A DNA stretch of 64,000 nucleotides. Origin: Verrucomicrobiia bacterium (GTDB lineage: Bacteria > Verrucomicrobiota > Verrucomicrobiia > Palsa-1439). Location: contig JAJVHY010000017.1 in the NCBI GenBank assembly GCA_022072455.1, positions 124,001 through 188,000 of the forward strand, in the 5' to 3' direction. Shown piece after piece: positions 52,595-60,268 of this stretch. Within the stretch, counting starts at the first letter, position 1. Each line of letters opens with the position of its first letter. The notes under the pieces are model-generated. The model searched no databases. It was not told the origin of the DNA and saw only the letters and a program-made list of their open reading frames with translations. A program made the position numbers and the translations under genes.

Positions 52595-53643
52595 AAGCGC
52601 CGTCCATAATTTGCCGGTGGGGCCGGTGCCTTGCCCGTGGTGTGCTCGGGTTGGTGATCGGACTGGTCACGCTCTGGGTGGTGCTGGCCATTGCGTTGTC
52701 AGACTTGCCGGGAGTGTGGGTGCGGCGCGGGGCGGCGGGAGTTTTTGCAGTGGGGACCATCGTGCTCTTTTGGAAATGCCGGCCGCGTTGGCGCGCGTTG
52801 CTGATTTTCGTGGCGGTCGTGACGGCGGTGATCGTCTGGTGGAGACACCGGCCCCCCGCGAACGACCGGGATTGGAAACCGGAAGTGGCGGTGGCCGCAC
52901 ACGCCACGGTGACCGGTGACCAGGTGACAATCCATAACATCCGGCACCTCGAATATCGCACTGAGACGGATTTCACGCCGCGCTATTACGATAAGACTTT
53001 CGACGTCACTCAACTCGACTCCGTGGATTTGATTAGTGTCTATTGGGGGAGCGACGCCATCGCGCACGTGATGGTGAGCTTCGGATTCAAGGGGAAGGAT
53101 TTCGTCACGTTTTCGATTGAGCGGCGGGACGAACGCGGGGAGACATATTCGACCTGGCGGGGGTTGTTTCACCAGTATGAGCTTTTTTACGTGGTCGCCG
53201 ATGAACGGGATGTGATCCGCGTCCGCACGAACTACCGGCAACCGGCGGAAGATGTTTATCTGTTCCGCACCCGGATGCCGGTCGAGAATCAGCGCCGGTT
53301 GTTCCTCGATTACATCCGCTCGCTGAACGAACTGGCCGCCCGCCCGGCCTGGTACAACACGCTGGCCGACAATTGCACGACCGGCGTGTTGTTGCACACG
53401 AAAGCCTACCCGGGACGGCTGCGGTACAATTGGAAAATCCTCCTGAGCGGCTACACGGCGGAGTATGCGTACGAGCTTGGCGGTCTCGATTCCCGCGTGC
53501 CGTTTGCGGAACTGAAACGGCTCGGTCACGTCAATTCGCGAGCGCGGGCGGCCGATCAGGCGGAAAATTTTTCGCAGCAGATTCGCGAAGGCATACCCCT
53601 GCCGGCGCCGTACACCATGGAAGAATTTCGCCGTCAACCCTAA
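52591..53643 (+). CDS. DUF4105 domain membrane protein
   Basis: 350 aa from the ATG at 52591. Two or three N-terminal membrane helices, then a periplasmic DUF4105 region (HNIRHLEYRTETDFTPRYYDKTFDVTQLDSVDLISVYWGSDAIAHVMVSFGF) with a conserved NCTTGVLLHTKAY (Asn-Cys) near residue 263 that is a plausible catalytic cysteine site. DUF4105 resembles NlpC/P60-like or lipid-modifying cysteine enzymes in fold prediction, but no activity is known. Last gene of the run behind site B. Confidence 0.85.
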   Translation: MKAPSIICRWGRCLARGVLGLVIGLVTLWVVLAIALSDLPGVWVRRGAAGVFAVGTIVLFWKCRPRWRALLIFVAVVTAVIVWWRHRPPANDRDWKPEVAVAAHATVTGDQVTIHNIRHLEYRTETDFTPRYYDKTFDVTQLDSVDLISVYWGSDAIAHVMVSFGFKGKDFVTFSIERRDERGETYSTWRGLFHQYELFYVVADERDVIRVRTNYRQPAEDVYLFRTRMPVENQRRLFLDYIRSLNELAARPAWYNTLADNCTTGVLLHTKAYPGRLRYNWKILLSGYTAEYAYELGGLDSRVPFAELKRLGHVNSRARAADQAENFSQQIREGIPLPAPYTMEEFRRQP

Positions 53644-53679
53644 CTCAATTCGCAGCGGCGATGGCTTGGCGTGATTGGT

Positions 53680-54693
53680 TCAGTAGCACGCGCTCGCGTC
53701 GCAATCGTAGTAGCGGGGGGTGGTCGCTTCCAACGTGAAGCGGAATTTGCCGATGCGTTTACCGGCTTTGTAGGAACTCTTCGGGCGAGTCCAGTTACCC
53801 CAGACGTTGACGTTCTCCGCGGCGGCGTTGGTGGTGGCTGCGGTGAAGCCTTGCGGGCGGATGTTGCGGGGACTGGGGTTTTCGAAGTGGAGCACTAGTG
53901 TGGGGGTGTTGGCCGGGTAGATGTCTTGATTCGCGAGAAACAAACGCGGGTCGGACAGCCGGTCGCGATAGCAGACCAGAATGGTGTCCGGCCGGGAGAG
54001 GGTGCCGCAGACTGGCCCCTTCACTTTATAGCAGTAACAGCAATCGCAGTATTTGGTGGTCGAGATGAAATACCGGAGCAGATCATTCTGGTGGACGAGG
54101 CTGGAAACGTAGTTCGCCGCCATGCGCGCGACCGGAAACCCCTGACTTTGATCCTGCCGGTACTGATCGAGGCAGATGTCGCGGGTGGCGTAGAGCGTGT
54201 AGCTGATTTCGACGCGGACTTGATCGAAGTCCGGCGGGACGAACTTCATCTTGAAATCCGTGGCCTGCATCGAGGTCAGGTTGGTGACCTGCCCGGTGAA
54301 GATCAGCTTACCGGAGTCATCCGGGTCGAGGAGGAGGTCGAGTTTGGTGATGAAGAGATTGGAGACCAACCCGTCCAGGCAATCCCAATAGCCCGTCAGA
54401 TAAAACGCGCCGCCGGCTACTCCCGGCGGAGGCAGGCTGGGCTGCATAGCCCCGGTGCCTTTGATGGAAAAAACCTGGGGGAATCCCGCACCGGTGAACG
54501 CCCGATAAATCTTCAATTCCGAAAATGTACCCGCCGGTACGCCGCCAATGGAAACCGCGATTGGTTGGGAGTTGGTGACGGCTTCGGTCACCCCGCCGAC
54601 ACTCCACACACCATCGTTGAAGAGCTCAGTGTCCGCCCGGGCTGGCGACATGAGTCCGCAGAGCAACAGGCCGGTTAATATCCATCGCATCAT
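53680..54693 (-). CDS. Secreted cysteine-rich hypothetical protein
   Basis: 337 aa (ATG 54693 or, more likely, the next ATG at 54690). Signal peptide ending SPARA. Mostly beta-strand predicted; residues 200-260 contain a cysteine cluster (YCDCCYCYKVKGPVCGT) and the end is ATTPRYYDCDASACY, giving about ten cysteines overall. NSQPIAVSIGGVPAGTFSELKIYR near the start looks like a beta-sandwich. No family recognised. It is the only minus-strand gene between 28.2 and 64 kb and interrupts the run. Confidence 0.75.
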   Translation of the reverse strand: MMRWILTGLLLCGLMSPARADTELFNDGVWSVGGVTEAVTNSQPIAVSIGGVPAGTFSELKIYRAFTGAGFPQVFSIKGTGAMQPSLPPPGVAGGAFYLTGYWDCLDGLVSNLFITKLDLLLDPDDSGKLIFTGQVTNLTSMQATDFKMKFVPPDFDQVRVEISYTLYATRDICLDQYRQDQSQGFPVARMAANYVSSLVHQNDLLRYFISTTKYCDCCYCYKVKGPVCGTLSRPDTILVCYRDRLSDPRLFLANQDIYPANTPTLVLHFENPSPRNIRPQGFTAATTNAAAENVNVWGNWTRPKSSYKAGKRIGKFRFTLEATTPRYYDCDASACY

Positions 54694-54834
54694 ATTTCAC
54701 CTCAAATTGTCTTGGCTGACAGTGGCGGCTCCAAAATACCACCGCCAGCCGGCGCTGCAACCTTGGCAATCCCAGTGCCACTGGCGGAGTGTTTCATTGG
54801 CGGAACCGTACCATGGCGAATTGGTGTCCACTTA

Positions 54835-54850
54835 TAGGACTAAAGTCCAA
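54835..54850 (+). promoter_or_regulatory. Palindromic regulator site C (outer-membrane protein gene)
   Basis: TAGGACTAAAGTCCAA, followed by TTGGCC. Its centre is about 30 bases upstream of the centre of a candidate -10 (TTAGTA, 54870-54875), 59 bases before the ATG at 54910. Confidence 0.75.
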
Positions 54851-54909
54851 TTGGCCACCCGACGGAGACTTAGTAGAAAGGCGCAGTAATCATTACCCTA
54901 AGGAAACCC

Positions 54910-55734
54910 ATGAGACTTGACACGAAACGATTGATTGCCGCATGTGGCGCCGCACTGTTAATGACCACTGGCCGAGTTGCGCTGGCCGAGGAACCGGCTC
55001 TGGCGGCGCCCTCCGACCCCAACGAGGACAAATGGGTTTTCAATTCGCCGTTGTATATCTGGGCGTCGGGGATGGACGGCAGTGTCACCGCCCGGGGGAA
55101 TTCGACGGAAATTGATTACTCCTTTAGTGACCTCAACGAAAACATGGAACTGGGCTTTCAGGGCTATTTTGAACTCGCGAAGAAAAAGTACGGATTCTAT
55201 GCCCAACCGTCATACATGAAATTGGCGGTGGATGGTTCGACTGGTCCAATTGACACCGAGGTGACTTCCGAGATGTGGATTGTGGAGTTTGGCGCGTTCT
55301 ACAAATTCCTGACGTGGGAAGGCAAACGGCCGGGCTCATTGGCCGCGGTGGCTGGTGGCCGCTATTGGAGCATCAACAATGACTTGAAAGTGAAGGCCCC
55401 CCTCGGTACCGCGAATTTTGGCGACAGCAACTCCCTGTTCGACCCCATTCTCGGCTTGCGGTACCACCAGTATTTCACGAAGAAATTCCACGTGTGGATG
55501 CAGGGCGACGTTGGCGGGTTTGATATTTCCAGCAGCCAATCGCGCTTCTCGTGGCAGGTCATGCCGATGGTGGCCTATGACTTTAACATGATCGTGATCA
55601 ATAAGCCTTCCACGGTATTCCTCGGCTACCGGATACTCGGGATCCAACACTCGGAAGGCAGCGGAGCGAATGAACACTCATTCAACATCCGACTGAACGG
55701 TCTGCTCGTAGGTCTCAATGTCCAGTTGTTTTGA
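54910..55734 (+). CDS. Outer-membrane beta-barrel protein
   Basis: 274 aa. Signal peptide ending ALAEE. Strands with alternating aromatic residues: WVFNSPLYIWASGMDGSVTARGNSTEIDYSFSDLNENMELGFQGYFELAKKKYGFYAQPSYMKL... ending NIRLNGLLVGLNVQLF with the final aromatic. Family not named by me; similar barrels are annotated simply as outer membrane proteins. RBS aagga. It has its own site C and its own strong terminator, so it is a single-gene unit. Confidence 0.82.
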   Translation: MRLDTKRLIAACGAALLMTTGRVALAEEPALAAPSDPNEDKWVFNSPLYIWASGMDGSVTARGNSTEIDYSFSDLNENMELGFQGYFELAKKKYGFYAQPSYMKLAVDGSTGPIDTEVTSEMWIVEFGAFYKFLTWEGKRPGSLAAVAGGRYWSINNDLKVKAPLGTANFGDSNSLFDPILGLRYHQYFTKKFHVWMQGDVGGFDISSSQSRFSWQVMPMVAYDFNMIVINKPSTVFLGYRILGIQHSEGSGANEHSFNIRLNGLLVGLNVQLF

Positions 55735-55757
55735 CCGGAAATATTAAGTTGTCTGCG

Positions 55758-55799
55758 GAGCAACGGCGGGCTGGCTTAGCCCGCCGTTGCTCGTTTTAT
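55758..55799 (+). terminator. Strong Rho-independent terminator
   Basis: A perfect 15-bp stem GAGCAACGGCGGGCT / AGCCCGCCGTTGCTC (55758-55772 with 55778-55792), loop GGCTT, followed by GTTTTAT. It separates the site C gene from the kinase at 55924, which must have its own promoter. Confidence 0.93.
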
Positions 55800-55923
55800 C
55801 TCGGCTCGTGCAGTTTCCGATGCGGCGCACTGACTGCCGGATTTCGCCTTGAAGTAGAATACTGTCTTCGGGCATGGTTTCTCCAACTGGTGCTTTTTCT
55901 GGTGTGGTACTAACTCCATTCGA

Positions 55924-57753
55924 ATGAATTGGATCACAATCATTTGGCCGATGATTGCCGCGTGTTGTTTGACGCTGGCGGGAGTGCACCTCCTCATTTG
56001 GTTCAAGGATCGGCAGGAGAAGGCCAATCTGGCGTTCTCGGTGTTGGCGGCTTGCGTGGCGGCGGTCGCCGGTTTCGAATTCATGATGATGCGCGCGCAA
56101 ACCGTGCCTGAATTCGGCGCTTTCCAGCGCTGGATGCTGGTGCCAGTGTTTGTGGGGATCGCGGCGATCTTGGCGTTCGTGCGCTTTTATTTCCACACGG
56201 GCCGACTCTGGCTCGCGCACGCGACGTGGGTCGGCCGGCTCATCGGTCTCGTCATCAATTTCACGGTGGAACCCAACATTTTTTATCGCGAGATCACCGG
56301 TTTGCACCAAATCCAATTCTTCGGCACATCAGTGACGGTGGCGCAGGCGGTGCCGGGGCACTGGCTTTGGGTCGACCAACTCAGCGCGTTAATGCTGGTG
56401 GTGTTTGCGGCGGATGCGTCGCTGATGCTGTGGCGACGTGGCAACTCGGTCGACCGGCGCCGGGCGCTCGTGGTTGGCTTGAGCCTGACTGTTTTTCTTT
56501 TTTTGGCGTGTACGCTGGTGGCGCTGGTGCATAGTCAAATCATTGCTGCGCCCTATTTCGTGAGCATCCCCTTTCTGATCATGGTCGCCGCCATGGGGCA
56601 TGAGTTGAGCCGCGATGTGTTGCGGGCGGCGAAGTTGGCGGCTGAGTTGCGCGAGACCGAGCAACGCATGGAGTTGGCTGCCGACGCTGCCAATCTCGGG
56701 TTGTGGGTCTGGGAGATACCGGCCGATGAGATTTGGGTGACCGACAAAGGTCGGGCGTTGTTCGGGATTGCAAAATCCCAGCCCCTCAATTTTGCCCGGT
56801 TCGAGGAGACCCTGCATCCGGATGATCGCCATCCGGTTCGGCAAGCGGTTCAGAAAGCCCTGGAAGGCAGCGGCGAATACCAGACCGAGTTTCGGGTTCG
56901 ATTGCCGGAGGGGGGCGCGCGTTGGATCAACGCGTACGGGCGAGTTGAGTTCGGCGCGCAAAGACAAGCGCTGCGGTTGCGCGGCACCGTGATCGACATC
57001 ACCCAGAGCAAACAAGCGGCCGTGGAAGCCAAGCAGTCCCGCGACGCCTTAGCCCACGCCATGCGGGTCTCGGTCATGGGTGAATTGTCGGTGTCGCTGG
57101 CCCACGAGTTGAATCAGCCTTTAAGCGCGATCCTCAATAACGCCCAGGCTGCGGAACGGTTTCTGGGGGCTGGCCGGCCGGACATTGACGAAGTGCGGGA
57201 GGCGTTGCGGGATATCGCCGAGGACGGCAATCGGGCCGGCGAAGTCATTCGCCGGATGCGCGCGATGGTCAAGCGCACCGAGGTGGAATTGCTGTCACTG
57301 GAGATTGAACGCGTGATTCGCGATGTGGCCGACTTGGTGCATAGCGATGCCGTGCTCCGCGCGATCAACGTGACACTTGACCTCGCCCCCGGTTTGCCCT
57401 TGGTGCGGGGCGATCATGTCCAATTGCAGCAGGTCGTCTTGAATCTCATGCTCAACGCTTTCGATGCCGTTAATGGCGCGGCGGCTTCTGACCGGGGTGT
57501 GACCGTGCGGGCGGCGATGACCGACCCGCGCCGATTGCGCGTGAGTGTCGAAGACCGTGGCACGGGGCTGAGCGCGGATGGATTGGGGCGGATATTTGAA
57601 CCATTTTACACGACGAAACCGCACGGGTTGGGGATGGGTTTGGTCATCAGCCGCTCCATCATTGAGGCGCACGGCGGCCGATTGTGGGGCGAGTGCAACC
57701 CCGACCGCGGCGCGACGTTTCATTTTGAACTGCCCATTGTTGGTAAGCCATGA
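55924..57753 (+). CDS. Membrane histidine kinase (7TM-like N-terminus, PAS, HisKA, HATPase)
   Basis: 609 aa. About seven membrane helices in the first 230 residues form a 7TM-like sensor, followed by one PAS domain (TEQRMELAADAANLGLWVWEIPADEIW ... GTVIDITQSKQ), the H-box VSLAHELNQPLSAIL with H394, NLMLNAFDAV, EDRGTGLSADGLGRIFEPFYTTK and GMGLVISRSIIEAHGG. The kinase core is close to that of the 32319-34848 kinase. It overlaps the FixJ-like regulator by four bases. Confidence 0.93.
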   Translation: MNWITIIWPMIAACCLTLAGVHLLIWFKDRQEKANLAFSVLAACVAAVAGFEFMMMRAQTVPEFGAFQRWMLVPVFVGIAAILAFVRFYFHTGRLWLAHATWVGRLIGLVINFTVEPNIFYREITGLHQIQFFGTSVTVAQAVPGHWLWVDQLSALMLVVFAADASLMLWRRGNSVDRRRALVVGLSLTVFLFLACTLVALVHSQIIAAPYFVSIPFLIMVAAMGHELSRDVLRAAKLAAELRETEQRMELAADAANLGLWVWEIPADEIWVTDKGRALFGIAKSQPLNFARFEETLHPDDRHPVRQAVQKALEGSGEYQTEFRVRLPEGGARWINAYGRVEFGAQRQALRLRGTVIDITQSKQAAVEAKQSRDALAHAMRVSVMGELSVSLAHELNQPLSAILNNAQAAERFLGAGRPDIDEVREALRDIAEDGNRAGEVIRRMRAMVKRTEVELLSLEIERVIRDVADLVHSDAVLRAINVTLDLAPGLPLVRGDHVQLQQVVLNLMLNAFDAVNGAAASDRGVTVRAAMTDPRRLRVSVEDRGTGLSADGLGRIFEPFYTTKPHGLGMGLVISRSIIEAHGGRLWGECNPDRGATFHFELPIVGKP

Positions 57754-58379
57754 GCGAGCCGATCGTTTATATCGTGGATGATGATCACTCCATGCGCCGC
57801 AGCTTGACGCGGCTCATGAAATCGGCGGGTTACCGGTCGACCGCGTTTGCGTCCGCGCGCGAGTTTTTGGACAGCGACCGGCAACACGACGGGCCGGCCT
57901 GCGTGGTGTTGGATGTGCGCATGCCGGGATTGAGCGGGCTGGAATTGCAGACGGAACTGGCGAATAATCCGCCGGGGCCAGCGATCATCTTTATTACCGG
58001 GCATGGGGACGTGCCGATGAGTGTGCGCGCCATGAAAAAAGGCGCGGTGGATTTTCTGCTGAAACCGTTTCAAGACAAGGCTCTCTTGCAGGCCATTGCG
58101 TTGGCGCTCGATCGGAATGTCCGCGACCGCGCCGCGTTTGCCGAACGCCGGCAAGTCCAGGCGCGCGCTGAGATGTTGACGCCGCGCGAGCGCGAGGTGC
58201 TGGAACTGGTCGTGACCGGCATGCTGAATAAACAGATCGCCGCCCAACTCGGCACCACCGAGAAAACCGTCAAGACCCACCGCGGCCGCGTCATGGAAAA
58301 AATGGCGGTCGAATCGCTCGCGCAACTCGTTCGTGACGCCGAGAAAATCGGCATTCCAGCCGCCCGTCCCACTGCGTAG
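57750..58379 (+). CDS. FixJ-family response regulator (receiver + LuxR HTH)
   Basis: 209 aa. VDDDH, phospho-acceptor D55 in VVLDVRMPGLSG, ITGHGDVPMSVRAMKKGAVDFLLKP, and LuxR-type HTH LTPREREVLELVVTGMLNKQIAAQLGTTEKTVKTHRGRVMEKM. Recognition helices are nearly the same as in the regulator at 35335 (NKQIAxxLGxxEKTxKxHRGRxMEKM), which suggests both bind the same or similar sites. Site D follows seven bases after its stop. Confidence 0.95.
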   Translation: MSEPIVYIVDDDHSMRRSLTRLMKSAGYRSTAFASAREFLDSDRQHDGPACVVLDVRMPGLSGLELQTELANNPPGPAIIFITGHGDVPMSVRAMKKGAVDFLLKPFQDKALLQAIALALDRNVRDRAAFAERRQVQARAEMLTPREREVLELVVTGMLNKQIAAQLGTTEKTVKTHRGRVMEKMAVESLAQLVRDAEKIGIPAARPTA

Positions 58380-58386
58380 TTCGATC

Positions 58387-58402
58387 TTGGACTTAGGTCC
58401 AA
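58387..58402 (+). promoter_or_regulatory. Palindromic regulator site D (receiver-DUF481 unit)
   Basis: TTGGACTTAGGTCCAA. Its centre is 33-34 bases upstream of the centre of a candidate -10 (TATTCT, 58426-58431), and the GTG at 58444 follows closely. Confidence 0.75.
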
Positions 58403-58443
58403 TATACCGGGCGTGCTTTTCCCGGTATTCTGACGGTCATCCT

Positions 58444-58851
58444 GTGAACGCCAAAACCAAACTGCTCATTGCCATCGTGGATGACGATCCATCGGTGTGC
58501 CGCGGGTTGCGCCGGCTCGTGCGTTCGCTCAACATGGAGGCCCAGTCCTTCTCCAGCGGTCGACAATTTCTTGAACTGCTGGAGGCGTTGCCGTCGTTCG
58601 CGCCGGACTGCGTGGTGCTCGACATCCAAATGTCCGGGGTCAACGGGCTCGAAGTGCAGAGCCAGATCCGGCAGCATCAAAGGGGGATTCCGGTCATTTT
58701 CATGACGGCGCACGACGAGTTTGACGTCCGTGAACGGGCGTTGGCCGGCGGTGCGGTTGCGTATTTGCGCAAGCCGTTCAACGATGGCGCTTTTTCGCAA
58801 ACGCTGCGTGCGGCTCTGGCGCAAAATCAGCGAGGAGCTGACCCTCAATAA
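58444..58851 (+). CDS. Single-domain response regulator (receiver)
   Basis: 135 aa from the GTG at 58444; an earlier start would lie inside site D and the preceding gene. VDDDP at 12-16, D60 in VVLDIQMSGVNG (Ser where Pro is usual), FMTAHDEFDVRERAL, and Lys in YLRKPFNDG. It is the counterpart of the receiver at 38134: both are first genes behind a palindromic site and both lack an output domain. Confidence 0.9.
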   Translation: MNAKTKLLIAIVDDDPSVCRGLRRLVRSLNMEAQSFSSGRQFLELLEALPSFAPDCVVLDIQMSGVNGLEVQSQIRQHQRGIPVIFMTAHDEFDVRERALAGGAVAYLRKPFNDGAFSQTLRAALAQNQRGADPQ

Positions 58852-58952
58852 CAACGGCTGTGTAGTGCGGCGCTGCGCAATCGGCGGTTGACCGGCTCGC
58901 CGTCCGTCCTGGCGTTTGTCAGCCCAGCTCTGGAGGGAGAAAAGAACACGAT

Positions 58953-60161
58953 ATGAGACTCGCGTGTGGGTTCAGTGCGTTGCTGCTGCTGGTTGACGGG
59001 GTGCGGGCAGATGTGTTGATCGGGACGAATGACGAGCGGTTCGTCGGCCAGGTGATCGAGGAGTCCGAAAACTCGGTCATATTCGAGTCTGACCTCGGCG
59101 GTCGGCTGACAATTCCGCGCCCGCGAGTACGTGAAATTCAAAGACATTCACCGTCACCGGTCAGTGTTTGGAAACCCCCGGGTCTTGGCCACGATGGTTA
59201 CGATTGGATGCAATTGAAGTCCGGCGAGTGGCTGCGCGGCTGGTTGCAGTACGTACAAAACAAGAAGGTCGGTTTCGATAGTGACGAGTTGGAGGAGCTG
59301 ACCCTCAAGTTAAAAAATGTGCGGTCCCTCTACACGGTGAAGCCGATGTACGCAAAATTCGATAATCACGAGCCGGTCCACGGGTTGATCACCCTGAGTA
59401 ATGAGGTTGTGTATGTGGATGAGGTTGGTCGCGCCCGGGCCGATTTGATCGGGATCACGCCGAGTGGCCAAGCCGGTCTGCCGCATTGGACCGGCCGGTT
59501 CGTCGCCGGACTAAACCTCCGTGCCGGCAACACGGAGTCCGCTGACCTGAATGTGCGGGGCGAATTGGCGCGCCGCACCCCGAATACGCTGTTTAATTTA
59601 AAGTACATCGGGAATTTCGCCGAGGTCAACGGGACCGAAGACGAGAACGACCAGCGAGTCAACGCGGTCTTTGATGTGCGGCTGGATCGGCATTGGTTTG
59701 TGCGACCGCTGCAAGGTGAAATCTTCTTTGATCCACTGGCAAACATCGCCTACCGCGCAACGGTCGGGTTGGGCGGCGGCTATTACTTTATCGATCAGGA
59801 TGACCGCATCTGGTGGATCGCGACCGGGCCCGGCTTTCAATCCACGCGCTTTGACAATGTCGAACCCGGCGAGTCCGGCCATGCTTCGACGCCGGGCGGC
59901 TTGCTCGAGTCGTACTTCAAGACCGACCTCACCAAACGGGTTGATCTGATTCTATCCTACCAAGGTTTTGCGATGAGCAAGGCGGCAGGGCTGTACACTC
60001 ATCATGCGCTGCTGGAGTTGCAGTTCGAAATCAAGCGCCATCTTGATCTCGACGTGGCGTTGGTCTGGGATTACCTGCATTACCCGCAACCCGAAGCCGA
60101 CGGCTCCACCCCGAAACGCGGCGACCTGCGGCTCACCCTCGGTTTGGATGTCTGGTTCTAA
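58953..60161 (+). CDS. DUF481 family outer-membrane protein, copy 2
   Basis: 402 aa, paralogue of the protein at 50411 over its whole length (DVLIGTNDERFVGQVIEESENSVIFESDLGGRLTIPRPRVREIQR; LKSGEWLRGWLQYVQNKKVGFDSDELEELTLKLKNVRSLYTVKP; RFVAGLNLRAGNTESADLNVRGELARRTPNTLFNLKYIG). Ends LTLGLDVWF. Signal peptide short (LACGFSALLLLVDGVRA). It lies 101 bases after the receiver behind site D. Confidence 0.88.
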   Translation: MRLACGFSALLLLVDGVRADVLIGTNDERFVGQVIEESENSVIFESDLGGRLTIPRPRVREIQRHSPSPVSVWKPPGLGHDGYDWMQLKSGEWLRGWLQYVQNKKVGFDSDELEELTLKLKNVRSLYTVKPMYAKFDNHEPVHGLITLSNEVVYVDEVGRARADLIGITPSGQAGLPHWTGRFVAGLNLRAGNTESADLNVRGELARRTPNTLFNLKYIGNFAEVNGTEDENDQRVNAVFDVRLDRHWFVRPLQGEIFFDPLANIAYRATVGLGGGYYFIDQDDRIWWIATGPGFQSTRFDNVEPGESGHASTPGGLLESYFKTDLTKRVDLILSYQGFAMSKAAGLYTHHALLELQFEIKRHLDLDVALVWDYLHYPQPEADGSTPKRGDLRLTLGLDVWF

Positions 60162-60217
60162 ATGGAAATCGCCAGACCTCGGCAACTGTGAATGTGGGCC
60201 TGATTGCCAGTCATTGA

Positions 60218-60233
60218 TGAGACCAAAGTCCTA
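60218..60233 (+). promoter_or_regulatory. Palindromic regulator site E (second sulfatase)
   Basis: TGAGACCAAAGTCCTA, the weakest copy, followed by TTGGCC as at sites C and F. Its centre is 32 bases upstream of the centre of a candidate -10 (GATAAA, 60255-60260), and the ATG at 60269 comes right after, leaving a leader of only a few bases. Confidence 0.6.
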
Positions 60234-60268
60234 TTGGCCAGTGCGGGCGCGTTCGATAAAATCAAACA

